From assembly GCF_003837805.1 (NCBI RefSeq), contig NZ_RQIT01000001.1, positions 806,001 through 870,000 of the forward strand: 64,000 nt of DNA, given 5' to 3'. The stretch's first letter is position 1, and the number at the start of each line of letters is the position of its first letter. The notes beneath the pieces were generated by a model. That model did not search any database. It was not told the origin of the DNA and saw only the letters and a list, made by a program, of their open reading frames with translations. The stretch comes from Bradyrhizobium sp. RP6 (GTDB lineage: Bacteria; Pseudomonadota; Alphaproteobacteria; Rhizobiales; Xanthobacteraceae). Both the position numbers and the translations under genes were made by a program. Shown here piece by piece: positions 49,652 through 58,836 of this stretch.

Positions 49652-50737
49652 GTGCCCGTGAAAAGCCTCCGTCAGTTGCTGACGGGAGAGGACATCATCC
49701 AGCTCGTGATCCGGCTCGGCCTGCTTGGCCTGCTGATCATCTGGACTTTCCTGATCATTCGTCCGTTCGTGCCGATCCTGGCCTGGAGCGGCGTGCTGGC
49801 GGTCGCGTTCTATCCGGCGTTCAGCTGGGTCGCCAAGATTCTGGGCGGCCGGCCCAAAACCGCAGCAGTAATCCTGACCCTGATCACGCTGGGTATCGTC
49901 ATCGGCCCGGCGACCTGGCTCGGCATCAGCGCGGTGGATGGCGTGCGCGAACTGGCGCACCAGCTCGGCACCGGCGACCTCGTGCTCCAGTCGGCGCCGG
50001 AGCAGCTCAAATCGTGGCCGCTCGTCGGCCCCTGGCTCTTCGAGCTATGGGACCAGGCCTACAACAACGTCCGGGCGGTGGTGCGCGAGGTGGCTCCGTA
50101 TCTCCAGCCGCTGGCGGGCCCGCTGCTCTCGCTTGCCGGAGATGCCGGTGTCGGCACGCTCCAATTTCTCGTCTCCGTGTTCGTGGCCGGCTTCCTGTTT
50201 CCGCATGGGCCGAGGCTGGTTGCGGCCGGCCGCGGCTTCCTGTTTCGCATCGTGCCGGAGCAGAGCGAGCATTTCCTGGGGCTTGCGGGCGCGACCATCC
50301 GCGCCGTGGCGCAGGGGGTGATCGGCGTCGCGATCGTGCAGGCGCTGCTCGCCGGCATCGGCTTCAAGCTCGCTTCGGTGCCGAGCGCGGGCCTTCTCGC
50401 CTTCATCGTGCTGCTGCTCTCGATCGTGCAGATCGGTGCCTTCCTCGTGCTGCTGCCGGTGATCATCTGGATATGGACCGCCAAGGACGTCACCACGGCG
50501 TTGCTGCTCACCGTGTTTTTCGTCCTCGTCGGCTTCATCGACACCATGTTGAAGCCGCTCGTCATGGGGCGGGGCCTGACCACCCCGACCATCGTGATCT
50601 TCGTCGGCGTGATCGGCGGCACGCTGGCCCACGGCATCGTCGGTCTATTCATCGGGCCGATCATCCTGTCGGTAGCCTGGGAAATGATGGTGGCCTGGAT
50701 CAAGACCGAGGACCGCGCGGAGGCGGGCAAGGGCTGA
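49652..50737 (+). CDS. AI-2E/PerM-family transporter
   Basis: A 361-residue protein with a GTG start after AAGGAAAG. It has about eight hydrophobic helices (LVIRLGLLGLLIIWTFLII, PILAWSGVLAVAFYPAF, GVIGVAIVQALLAGIG) and the C-terminal FVGVIGGTLAHGIVGLFIGP, characteristic of the AI-2E permease family. Members export diverse solutes or act as Na+/H+ antiporters; the assignment to autoinducer-2 is not reliable. Confidence 0.9.
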   Translation: MPVKSLRQLLTGEDIIQLVIRLGLLGLLIIWTFLIIRPFVPILAWSGVLAVAFYPAFSWVAKILGGRPKTAAVILTLITLGIVIGPATWLGISAVDGVRELAHQLGTGDLVLQSAPEQLKSWPLVGPWLFELWDQAYNNVRAVVREVAPYLQPLAGPLLSLAGDAGVGTLQFLVSVFVAGFLFPHGPRLVAAGRGFLFRIVPEQSEHFLGLAGATIRAVAQGVIGVAIVQALLAGIGFKLASVPSAGLLAFIVLLLSIVQIGAFLVLLPVIIWIWTAKDVTTALLLTVFFVLVGFIDTMLKPLVMGRGLTTPTIVIFVGVIGGTLAHGIVGLFIGPIILSVAWEMMVAWIKTEDRAEAGKG

Positions 50738-50863
50738 TCTCTGCCGGCCGTGCCGCGGCAGGACTCGATGGCTCGCGGCCTGTGATCAAAACGCGCGGCG
50801 AACTTGTCTGTTCGACTAGACAAGTTACGATCGGCCCGATTCTGTTTTTCGATTACGGCAGCA

Positions 50864-51256
50864 ATGGCGAAGTCTTCCAAGCTGGTTGCCGCTAGGCGCG
50901 GCAAGGTATTGTTGGTCAGACGCCGGTCAGATGGCCTCTGGATGTTCCCGGGCGGCCGCAAACGTGCGCGCGAGTCGGAGAAGGACTGCCTGCGGCGGGA
51001 GATCAAGGAGGAGCTGCCCAAGCTCAAGCTCGGCAGGATCAGCCTCTGGAAGGAAGTGAAGGCCAGGAACAAGCGCTCCGGCCGCAAGATGAGCGATGCG
51101 ATCTTCATTGCCAAGTCCGCTAAGGGCAGGCTGGCGATCGGCGACAAGAAGGAGATCGACCGCGCTGCCTGGCAGAAGCCCCGCGGCATCCGCCTGACGC
51201 CGACCTCGCGCTACATCCGCGACCGCCTGTTTCCAAGGAAGCGGCGGCGCAGCTGA
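50864..51256 (+). CDS. Nudix hydrolase
   Basis: A 130-residue protein from MAKSSKLVAARRGKVLLVRR. The Nudix box is complete: GGRKRARESEKDCLRREIKE then EL, giving the G-x5-E-x7-RE-x2-EE pattern for Mg2+ and pyrophosphate hydrolysis. It ends in a very basic tail (RKRRRS). Substrate unknown; diphosphoinositol- or nucleotide-type compounds are possible. Confidence 0.9.
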   Translation: MAKSSKLVAARRGKVLLVRRRSDGLWMFPGGRKRARESEKDCLRREIKEELPKLKLGRISLWKEVKARNKRSGRKMSDAIFIAKSAKGRLAIGDKKEIDRAAWQKPRGIRLTPTSRYIRDRLFPRKRRRS

Positions 51257-51338
51257 GCCAGTCTTCTCATCCCGCTGATCGCATGCCCGGCAAATGACCG
51301 CGGACCTTGCGCGCATCGCGCCAAGACGCCGGCTGCCG

Positions 51339-51575
51339 TTACTGCTTGGCCGCCATCGTCTCCAAGCAATGGTTGAGAAAAGCGGTGCGATCCCTGGGCA
51401 GCACCTTCTCGAGATCGGCCTTCAGCGCGCATTCACGCTGGCGCAACTGCTCGGCGCGGCGCTTCTCGGCTGCCTCGCGGTATTCGGGAGCAACCTTGTT
51501 GGGATCGACCAGCGTCTGTGCGTGGGCGGCCGTCGCAAGCAGTGCGATGGCGCCGATGAAAATGAATGACTTCAA
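51339..51575 (-). CDS. Small secreted protein, TTG start
   Basis: A 78-residue protein. The start is taken as TTG at 51575 since GGAGG lies 5 bases upstream and the product then opens with a signal peptide (LKSFIFIGAIALLATAAHA). The mature part is helical: NKVAPEYREAAEKRRAEQLR, RECALKADLEKVLPRDRTAF and HCLETMA, with two Cys. Function unknown. Confidence 0.72.
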   Translation of the reverse strand: MKSFIFIGAIALLATAAHAQTLVDPNKVAPEYREAAEKRRAEQLRQRECALKADLEKVLPRDRTAFLNHCLETMAAKQ

Positions 51576-51838
51576 ATGAGCCTCCGTCAAAGCGGGCATC
51601 CTAACGCGCGGCGCGTGCGCGCTCAAACCGGGCGATGAGGTACCCCGTTCCGGCCTGGTTGGAGCGCCGCCGTACGTTGGTCCTCCGATCGGCCGGCTTT
51701 GGAACGACTCTGCACGGCGCGCGTCGAATCCTGGCTCACGGCCCATCCCCAAGCCCCAAAGCCCCCGGGCCGCGAGAAAACCTTACCCACAAAGGTTGGC
51801 GACCTCAGGGCCTCTCGCGCTGAGGTCGTTTGCTAGTG
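51576..51838. other. Intergenic region
   Basis: No gene seen. A hairpin CGACCTCAG/CTGAGGTCG lies near 51800-51829, followed by TTTGC. Together with 51839-52204 this makes about 630 bp before the Mfd-like gene, with a palindrome, a small terminator unit and little else. Confidence 0.3.
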
Positions 51839-51854
51839 TGTGAACCAGTTCACA
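51839..51854. promoter_or_regulatory. Perfect 16-bp palindrome, possible operator
   Basis: TGTGAACCAGTTCACA is a perfect inverted repeat (7 + 2 + 7). It is 65 bp before an orphan terminator and 350 bp before the Mfd-like gene. Such sites are typical of TetR- or LacI-type repressors. No regulator gene lies next to it. Confidence 0.5.
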
Positions 51855-51950
51855 AGCGCGCGGCGAAACCGCTGCTATGAAGGCGTCATTGCTTAACCTA
51901 TTCATGTCGAACGAAACGCCCCAGTGTGGCTCCAAGCGCTGGGGCTTTTT
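51855..51950 (+). ncRNA. Candidate small RNA or peptide unit
   Basis: Between the 16-bp palindrome and a terminator (GCCCCAG/CTGGGGC with TTTTT, 51918-51950) lies about 65 bp. An ATG at 51876 opens a peptide MKASLLNLFMSNETPQCGSK that reads through the hairpin. Promoter and product are uncertain. Confidence 0.35.
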
Positions 51951-52204
51951 CGTGGCTCCATGCGCGCACGACGTCTTCAATAGCCGCAACGCTTGCATCG
52001 AGCGATGCTGATCGCGGGCCGCATGAGTTCCGCGCTGCAGGCCGACCAACAGCAAGATTATCGGGATCGCGGCGCCGCCTTGAACGTTGCCATGAGGGGT
52101 GCGTTCGCAGGGCAAATCCCATATGCATGGCGGCGAGTTGCCGATTCGACATGAGGGCGGCTCGCATTCAGTTGGCTACAGTCTAAGACCAGAAGCGGGT
52201 TCAA

Positions 52205-55200
52205 GTGAGGCTTTCCAAGAAGGCGAGGGTCGCCAAGAAGGCGTCGAAGAAGAGCAAAGGATCGCAGCGCGCCACGATCTCGTCTTCGTCGCCTGTCGGC
52301 ATGATGGCTCTTCATCTGCTTGCACAATGGAAGCAGTCCGGGCGCAGTGGGATCGTCTTTCTCGCCGAGAGCGAGAACAGGGCGGAGCGGCTGGGCAGCG
52401 TCATTCACGCGTTCGACCCGTCCTGCGAGGTGCTGGTGTTTCCGCGATTGAACACCTTGCCGTTCGATCAGCTCGAGCCGTCGCACGAGCTCGCAGGGCG
52501 CAGAGCCTCCGTGCTGAGGCGCCTTGCAAAATCCAAGAAGCCGCCGTTTCTCGTCTCGACCGCGGAAGCGGTGATGGAGCGCCTGCCGCCGCCGGCGACC
52601 CTGTCGCGCCTGAGCCTGAGCTTGAAGGTGGGCGGCACGTTCTCCGAGCAAGACCTCGAGACCCGCCTTCAAGCCCTGGGATACGATCTCGACGACGAGC
52701 CGGACTTTCCGGGCGGGGCGCTATTCCACGGGCAGACCTTCGAGATATTTCCCGCAGGCGCGCTGGGGCCGTTCCGGATCGAGCATTCGGACCATGCGAT
52801 CAAACGGATCGTGGCGTTCGATCCCAACGAGCACAGGATCATCTTCGAGACCAACGAGCTGCTCGTCGATCCCATGTCGGAGCGGCTCGGCCTTGCCGGC
52901 AAACGCGGCAAGCGCGCGAGCCTGTTCGACTATTGCGGGGGCGCCAAATGGATCGCGGATGCCGGCGTCCCGTTGCATGCCGACGCCTGGCTGGACACGA
53001 TCGAGGAGGCCGCTGGCCGGGCGGAGCGGGAGCGTGAATATCTCGCACGGCGCGACTGGAAGCAGCTCTCCAAGGGCATGAAGGTGCTCCCGCGGACGGC
53101 GCCCTTCCAGCACATCCCGGAGTTTTCGAAGCTGACGTCCTCCAGGAAGGCGCTGCGTGGCTTTGTCGAGGAGACACGCCGCGGCGGATCGCGACTGATC
53201 CTCGTCGCCGCGCACGAGGACGATCTGCGCGTGATGGAGCGGATGAGCGGCGTCAAGACGGAGCGCTGCGACGACTGGGAGGAGGCGGTGCGCGGGCGGG
53301 GCGGCGAGGCGGCGCTGCTGGCCGATCTCGATGCCGGCTTCGTCGTGCCGGGGAAGAAGCCCCTGGTCGTGGTGACGGCGTCCGACGTGCTCGGCAGCCG
53401 CGCGCATCATCCGCAGCCGATGGCGCGCGCCTGGAGCGCGGCCTTCGAGCATGCCGATGTCCCCGAGCAGGGCACGGTGGTCGTCCACCTCCAGCGCGGC
53501 CTTGCCGTGCTCGACGGCCTGCAGACCGTCAACACCGGCGGCGGCGCCATGCGCGAGATGATCCGCCTCAAGTTCGCGGGCGACAATGCGGTTCTGGTGC
53601 CGCCGCCCGATCTCGCCTTGATGTGGCCCTATGCAGCCGAGCTCGGCAAGCTCGCGCTCGACAAGGCGGACGGCAGCACATGGTGGGCCCGCCGCGGCGA
53701 GGCCGAGCGCGAGATCCAGCTTGCCGGCAAGGTGCTCGCCAAGCACATCAGCCAGCGCCGGCGGCGGCGCGCCGAAAAGCTGGTGCCGCCGGGATCGGCC
53801 TACGAGAAGTTCGTCGCGCGTTTCCCCTACTTCACGACGATCGGCCAGGCCCAGGCGATCAGCGACGTGCTGGATGATCTTGCATCCGGTCATCCGATGG
53901 ACCGGGTGATTTGCGGCGATGTCGGCTTCGGCAAGACCGAGGTTGCGCTGCGGGCAGCCGCGGCAGTGGTGCTGTCAGGCAAGCAGGTGGCGATCGCGGT
54001 GCCGACGACGGTGCTGGCCCGGCAGCACGTGGCAACGTTCCAGAAGCGCTTTGCGCCGTTCGACATCGAGGTGGGAAACCTGTCGCGGGCCACGGCCGGC
54101 GCGGAGCTGCGAGAGACCAGGGAGGGCCTGCGTAGCGGCCGGATCAAGGTCGTGGTCGGCACCCAGGCGCTCACGGGCAAGGACGTCAAGTTCGACGATC
54201 TCGGCCTCGTCATCATCGACGAGGAGCAGCATTTTGGCGCGGCCGAGAAGGCCAAGCTCGCCGGCCTCGCCAAGAACGTCCACGTGCTGATGATGAGCGC
54301 GACACCGATCCCGCGGACGCTGGCCGCCGGGCTTGCCGGCTTCCGCGACCTCAGCGTGATCGCCTCGCCGCCGGTGCACCGGCTTCCGGTCGCGACCAGG
54401 ATCGCGCCGCTGTCGGATGCCGCCATCGCCTCCGCGCTGCTGCGCGAGCAGCGTCGCCACGGGCAGAGTTTTTTGATCTGTCCGCGCATCCATGATCTCG
54501 ATCCGATGCTGGCGCGGGTGCAGGCGGTGGCGCCGGATCTGCGCATCGTCTGTCTGCACGGCAAACTGCCTGCCGACGAGATCGACGACCGCATGATGAG
54601 CTTCGTCGAGGGCGGGGCCGACGTCCTGCTCGCGACCAACATCGTCGAGAGCGGCCTCGACATTCCCCGCGCCAACACCATCGTGGTGTGCTGGCCGGAA
54701 AAGTTCGGCCTTGCCCAACTGCATCAGCTGCGCGGACGCGTCGGCCGCAGCGGCATCCGCGCCTTCGCCCATCTGTTGACCGAGACGGAATCCGGGCAGT
54801 CCGCCAAGCGGCTGGCGGCGCTCGAGGAGTTCAGCCGGCCCGGCGCAGGCTTTGCCATCAGCGAGCGCGATCTCGATCTCAGGGGCGCGGGCGATTTGTT
54901 CTCGGAGCAGCAGTCCGGCCACGTCCAGGTGTTCGGGCCGGTGCTCTACAGCCATCTCCTGAAGATGGCCTCGGAGAAGGCCGACGAGCGCGCCGCGGTG
55001 TGGGTGCCCGACCTCAACCTCCCGGTCGGAGACATGCTCCCCGAGACCTATGTGCAATCCGAGCCGGTGCGGCTCGAGCTCTATGCGCGCGCCGCACGGT
55101 GCAGCAGCGAGGACGATCTCGACGACCTCGAGGAGGAGACATCCCGCCGCTTCGGACCCCTGCCGAAGGTGGCGCGCGATTTCTTCGCCGCAGCGAAGCT

Positions 55201-55405
55201 CAGGATCGAGTGCAAGCGCAGAGGCATCATCCGCCTCGACGTCGGTCCCGAGGCGGTGGCAGCGACATTCCTGCCGGGCCGCTTGCGGAAATCGAGAGGC
55301 AAGTCGCTGCAACGCGACGGCGATCGGGTGGTCCATCACAGTCCGATGCGCGACGCGCCGTTCGAGCGGGTGGAGGAGCTGTTCGAGGTGCTGGATGAGG
55401 GGTGA
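52205..55405 (+). CDS. Mfd-like DEAD/DEAH helicase (transcription-repair coupling factor paralogue)
   Basis: A 1066-residue protein with a GTG start. The N-terminal UvrB-like part has FPRLNTLPFDQLEPSHELAG; the RNA-polymerase interaction (CarD-like) segment is EQGTVVVHLQRGLAVLDGLQ. The helicase has Walker A GDVGFGKTEVALRAA, DEEQ box IIDEEQHFG, MMSATPIPRTLAAG, and the translocation motif FEEFSRPGAGF-like LEEFSRPGAGFAISERDLDL. A TRCF C-terminal domain follows. It is about 100 residues shorter than canonical Mfd and diverged, so probably a second copy; main mfd may be elsewhere. Confidence 0.85.
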   Translation: MRLSKKARVAKKASKKSKGSQRATISSSSPVGMMALHLLAQWKQSGRSGIVFLAESENRAERLGSVIHAFDPSCEVLVFPRLNTLPFDQLEPSHELAGRRASVLRRLAKSKKPPFLVSTAEAVMERLPPPATLSRLSLSLKVGGTFSEQDLETRLQALGYDLDDEPDFPGGALFHGQTFEIFPAGALGPFRIEHSDHAIKRIVAFDPNEHRIIFETNELLVDPMSERLGLAGKRGKRASLFDYCGGAKWIADAGVPLHADAWLDTIEEAAGRAEREREYLARRDWKQLSKGMKVLPRTAPFQHIPEFSKLTSSRKALRGFVEETRRGGSRLILVAAHEDDLRVMERMSGVKTERCDDWEEAVRGRGGEAALLADLDAGFVVPGKKPLVVVTASDVLGSRAHHPQPMARAWSAAFEHADVPEQGTVVVHLQRGLAVLDGLQTVNTGGGAMREMIRLKFAGDNAVLVPPPDLALMWPYAAELGKLALDKADGSTWWARRGEAEREIQLAGKVLAKHISQRRRRRAEKLVPPGSAYEKFVARFPYFTTIGQAQAISDVLDDLASGHPMDRVICGDVGFGKTEVALRAAAAVVLSGKQVAIAVPTTVLARQHVATFQKRFAPFDIEVGNLSRATAGAELRETREGLRSGRIKVVVGTQALTGKDVKFDDLGLVIIDEEQHFGAAEKAKLAGLAKNVHVLMMSATPIPRTLAAGLAGFRDLSVIASPPVHRLPVATRIAPLSDAAIASALLREQRRHGQSFLICPRIHDLDPMLARVQAVAPDLRIVCLHGKLPADEIDDRMMSFVEGGADVLLATNIVESGLDIPRANTIVVCWPEKFGLAQLHQLRGRVGRSGIRAFAHLLTETESGQSAKRLAALEEFSRPGAGFAISERDLDLRGAGDLFSEQQSGHVQVFGPVLYSHLLKMASEKADERAAVWVPDLNLPVGDMLPETYVQSEPVRLELYARAARCSSEDDLDDLEEETSRRFGPLPKVARDFFAAAKLRIECKRRGIIRLDVGPEAVAATFLPGRLRKSRGKSLQRDGDRVVHHSPMRDAPFERVEELFEVLDEG

Positions 55406-55772
55406 GCTGCAAGAAACGCGAAAACAACCCCATGCACAGTAGCTAAGTGCTTCTGCCGCAATGTCTTCTGCAATCAGGCGCAAAAAGCCCGTTTGACCTG
55501 TCGGGCAAAACAGTGGCATGATGCCAACTTCGGAAAATCCGCGAGAGGGAAGCTGCTGCTGCGGAGCCGCCCGTTCGGCGGTCCGGAGTGACTGCTTAGC
55601 GCAGACCCCGTAGTCTGTCGGGGATGTCGGGGCCCGTCAGCCGGCCAGGCCGCTAACGTGGAATTAATCCAAAAAGCCCACAATTTTAGACAGTTGGAGA
55701 TGGGTGCTGCGTACAGGAGCCGTCACGAGGACGTTCCGGCGACGGCGTCCTGTTGCTCGCTCATTGGGGTCA
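55406..55772. other. Intergenic region with dispersed motif
   Basis: No gene. The phrase TTTGACCTGTCGGGCAAAAC near 55492-55512 is a motif I associate with repeats upstream of many Bradyrhizobium genes. It may include the promoter for the gene at 55773. Confidence 0.35.
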
Positions 55773-56438
55773 ATGCAGATGACCACGTCCTTGGAAACGC
55801 CAAGCTTCGCCGAAGAACTCGACGCGGTCGCGCTTGCAGCCGCAGCCGCGCACGACCCCGCAGCCCCGGAAGCTCCCGTGCCGATCAAGCGATCCGGCCG
55901 GAAACCGCTCCTGCTGCTGGCGGTGTGTGCCCTCGCCATCAATGGCGCGGCGGCCGTCTATACGTCGTCGTCCGGTTTGCCGTCGCTGAATGTCGGCAGC
56001 CTGGCTGAGCTGCTCCCGCGCCGGGAAGCGCCTGCGCCAGAACCGGATCCGGTCGTCGCTGCCTTGAAGGACATTCAATCCGCCCAGCAGCAACACACGG
56101 ATTCGCTGCAGGCGAACAACCACGCCTTGCAGCAAAATGCAGCCCTGCTGCAGCAGGACTCACTGGTGCTGCTGTCGCTGCGGCAGAGCATCACGGACGA
56201 ACGGGTCGATGTGAAGAAGATATCTTCGCAGCTGTCCACGCTGATCGCGAAGGTCGACTCGCTGCAAAATGTGATGATGTCGGACGTCACCTCCTCGATC
56301 CGGCGCGCGAATGCCCGTTACGGACTATCTGCAGCGATGCGCAAACGGCTGGTGCGGCCGTCGAAGCCCCTGGGGCCGGTTTCGGTGGGAGGGGCGCCGC
56401 TGAGTGTGCCGGCGACGGTTTCAGCGCCGGAAAGCTGA
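55773..56438 (+). CDS. Membrane-anchored coiled-coil protein
   Basis: A 221-residue protein (start at MQMTTSLETPS or two codons later). A Pro/Ala-rich N-terminus precedes one membrane helix (RKPLLLLAVCALAINGAAAV). The rest is a coiled coil: DIQSAQQQHTDSLQANNHAL, DSLVLLSLRQSITDERVDVK, KISSQLSTLIAKVDSLQNV, then SIRRANARYGLSAAMRKR. Related hypothetical proteins are common in Bradyrhizobium. Function unknown. Confidence 0.75.
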   Translation: MQMTTSLETPSFAEELDAVALAAAAAHDPAAPEAPVPIKRSGRKPLLLLAVCALAINGAAAVYTSSSGLPSLNVGSLAELLPRREAPAPEPDPVVAALKDIQSAQQQHTDSLQANNHALQQNAALLQQDSLVLLSLRQSITDERVDVKKISSQLSTLIAKVDSLQNVMMSDVTSSIRRANARYGLSAAMRKRLVRPSKPLGPVSVGGAPLSVPATVSAPES

Positions 56439-56602
56439 AGATCGGAAGATCGTTCATCTCCGCGCCCGGCCTTGTTTCCTGATTTAAAGCGTGCTGGGTG
56501 AGGCTTGACTGCCCCGACGTGCTTTTCAGGAATCTGTGTCTTGCTCAAGCGATGTCCGCATCCCAGTTCCATTGGTGTGCGATCAGAAGTGCGGAGGACA
56601 AG

Positions 56603-56872
56603 ATGCGCAGAGTGTTGGTGATGTTCCTCGCGTTGGCTTCGCTGACCCAGGCCCAAGCGGAGGGGAAGGTGAGCGGCCCGGACGCCTCGTGCAGCTATAC
56701 GCTGGCGAACGGAGACACGTACAAGATCCCAGCGGGCCAGAATCTCTGCTGGCGCGTCCCACCGCCCTCTTACAGGGTGTACACGCTCCTGCGTTGTGAT
56801 CCGCCGTTTCAGGAGCTCAGCCGGGTCCAACAGGGCGATGGCCGCTGCAACAAGTACGAGGAACGCCAGTAA
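56603..56872 (+). CDS. Small secreted protein
   Basis: An 89-residue protein with start MRRVLVMFLALASLTQAQA after GGAGGACA. The mature part has four cysteines (GPDASCSYTLANGD, AGQNLCWRVPP, LLRCDPP, DGRCNKYE), likely two disulfides. Function unknown. Confidence 0.75.
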   Translation: MRRVLVMFLALASLTQAQAEGKVSGPDASCSYTLANGDTYKIPAGQNLCWRVPPPSYRVYTLLRCDPPFQELSRVQQGDGRCNKYEERQ

Positions 56873-56918
56873 CTGGTGCTGGATGCGCGCCTTCGATGGC
56901 TGCTCTGACCGCGAGGCC

Positions 56919-57161
56919 TCACTTCAAGGCGTGATCGATCTTGTGCCCCAGATGCCCGGTGTCGTGATCGCGACGCAGCTGGCTCAGCGATGTCTCGTTC
57001 AGGTGGGCCAGGACCTCGCTGAGCTGCGCCGCGTCGGGATAGCCGGCCGCAAAACCCTTTCCGTAGATCTTGCGCAATGTGCCGACCAGCGCGTTGCCGT
57101 GCTTCTTGCTGATCTGACCGTCCTTGTCGCGGTGGCGACCATCCAGGCCCGGTTCCTTCAT
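56919..57161 (-). CDS. Small hypothetical protein
   Basis: An 80-residue protein, MKEPGLDGRHRDKDGQISKK, then HGNALVGTLRKIYGKGFAAG and LAHLNETSLSQLRRDHDTGH. A GGGAGAG ribosome site lies at good spacing. I recognise this as a recurrent short Bradyrhizobium family; it has no known function. Confidence 0.78.
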   Translation of the reverse strand: MKEPGLDGRHRDKDGQISKKHGNALVGTLRKIYGKGFAAGYPDAAQLSEVLAHLNETSLSQLRRDHDTGHLGHKIDHALK

Positions 57162-57371
57162 GTGTCTCTCCCGTACGGCGTCTGAAGCGCCTGGAGAGAG
57201 CCTGCGCCCAAACGAACAGACTGGCAATGGCATCGCGTGCGCGCGTTGACGATTGCCGGCGCCGCCGCAAGAGCCCGCGCTCGTCTCGCCTGCTTGTGAA
57301 GGCGCGGTCGATTGTGGTGAACCGACAGGTGCAACACATGACGGAACGATTGCACGATCGGAGCTGACGCG

Positions 57372-57593
57372 ATGCGCTCTCTCTTTGCCTTGTGTCTCAT
57401 GGGTCTGTCGCTCGTGCTGTGCACCGCCGCAGACGCAGCAACAGTGCATCGCCCGCGCGCACGCCCACTTGCGGTGGACCGGCCGCGCACGAACACGACA
57501 CCGCCGGCCCGCTTCGCGGTCCCGGGCTGGAGTGACGAAGCAACACGGCGCTGGCTCGACAATGCCTCGTCGAACGTCGGCCGAGGCGGATAG
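57372..57593 (+). CDS. Small secreted protein
   Basis: A 73-residue protein with signal peptide MRSLFALCLMGLSLVLCTAA. The mature 50 residues are basic and Pro/Arg-rich (HRPRARPLAVDRPRTN, ending WSDEATRRWLDNAS). It may be a small periplasmic peptide. Function unknown. Confidence 0.6.
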   Translation: MRSLFALCLMGLSLVLCTAADAATVHRPRARPLAVDRPRTNTTPPARFAVPGWSDEATRRWLDNASSNVGRGG

Positions 57594-57624
57594 CGGCGAC
57601 AGGCGCCGGCGATCGCCCGGAACT

Positions 57625-57753
57625 AAAGCATGATCCGGAAAAGTGCGCAGCGGTTTTCCTTCGCGACAAACGCGGAACCCGTTTGCGCGGAGATCGTGCT
57701 TAAACGACAACCTAAAGCGCGATGACGATTCATCCTGATCGCATCGCGCTTTA
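57625..57753. repeat. Rhizobiales palindromic repeat element
   Basis: Begins AAAGCATGATCCGGAAAAGT and ends with a perfect 12-bp inverted repeat TAAAGCGCGATG/CATCGCGCTTTA (57713-57753). I recognise it as an element scattered through Rhizobiales genomes. Its end overlaps the stop codon of the gene at 57751. Confidence 0.8.
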
Positions 57754-57921
57754 GGCAGCCTTCTCGTCAAACGAAGTATAGACGCGGCCGCTGGGATCAA
57801 CGACCCGAACGTCCCGGCAGCCGTCCTGAACAAGCTCCTTGGCCTTCTTGAGGGCGGCGGCGAGTGACAGCCGCTTGAGACTGACGACGCCCGCCGTGTC
57901 GAAACCGTTGATTTCAAACAT
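57751..57921 (-). CDS. Small hypothetical protein
   Basis: A 56-residue protein MFEINGFDTAGVVSLKRLSL, then LVQDGCRDVRVVDPSGRVYT. GGAGGGAC is a good ribosome site. It is a known type of short Bradyrhizobium protein without defined role. Confidence 0.75.
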   Translation of the reverse strand: MFEINGFDTAGVVSLKRLSLAAALKKAKELVQDGCRDVRVVDPSGRVYTSFDEKAA

Positions 57922-58428
57922 GCTGTCCCTCCGGTTTTCCTGAATGCTACACGTTTCCGGCGGGTTGTCTCCTGGCTTTTGGGGGAGGGCGGTTGGAACA
58001 GCCGCAGATGCGAGGCGATGGCGGTAAGCCAGCCGAAGCGCTGAGGGGCAGAATCGAATTCCGACGACACGCGAGCCGCGCTTCTGCCGGATTGTCAGCG
58101 CGGCTTCAGCTGATGGCGCCTTGTGCATCGCTGGCGTTGCGCGAAAGTAGGCGCGCGCAGCCTGGCACGCACGCGACTTGAGCGGCGACAACCGACCCGT
58201 TGACTTGCAGCGTCGGCAGATTTCTCTTTTTTGCGAGACGGGACTTCAGGCCGCCACTTCATCTCGCCCGTCCCGGCACTCCCGGCGCTCTGATCCGCAA
58301 TTGAATCGGCAGCCGGGAGCATTTGGGGGCTGGAAGCTGAGCCGTGCCATATTCGTATCCGGGCGGCAATGCGTAGAACATCGCACTCCGGTAGTTATAC
58401 GGAATCCATTTTCGGAACGGGGTGTTCT
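57922..58428. other. Low-content intergenic region
   Basis: I see no reliable gene. A phrase GGTAGTTATACGGA near 58390 resembles a motif before several Bradyrhizobium genes. The region begins the patchy stretch that ends at tRNA-Lys. Confidence 0.3.
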
Positions 58429-58821
58429 ATGAAGAGAACACCGGCGCGATTTAAGTACCAGATTCTATTTTTGTCGGGAATGGCCGCAGTGGGGGCTGGA
58501 ACCACGCTGCGGCTTTTCCCATTGGAGGACTGGGAAGCCCACCGCGACGAGCTGATGGACTTCTGGGCGTCGGGACGTTCACCACGGCCGAACGCTTTCC
58601 GGATTCAAAACCATGGCTGTTTGTTCGCGGTGACGGCGGTCTGCCGTGGGCAGCAATGCACCTTGATGAAGAGTAAGAGGGAAGCAAAGCCGCTTGTTAG
58701 GGGTCGGTGCGCTGCTCGCAGAATAGCTGGAGGTGCCGACAAATCAGTGGCACGCGATCAAAAGCCACAACGCGGCTCATTGAATCTATCTGCTCCCAGC
58801 GGAGTAGCTCAGCAGTTTTGA
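58429..58821 (+). pseudogene. Possible hypothetical gene or remnant
   Basis: A frame from MKRTPARFKYQILFLSGM shows a plausible domain PLEDWEAHRDELMDFWASG, which resembles the HRDELM...W segment of short phage or hypothetical proteins. After about residue 75 the composition turns non-coding-like. It may be a broken gene. Confidence 0.3.
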
Positions 58822-58836
58822 TATCGCTCCTCCAAA

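Noticed and set aside
53975..55519. 514-codon minus-strand frame opposite the Mfd-like gene
   Set aside because: Shadow frame with no recognisable domain.
58800..58822. AGTAGCTCAGC resembling a tRNA D-arm
   Set aside because: No acceptor, anticodon or T-arm can be paired around it.
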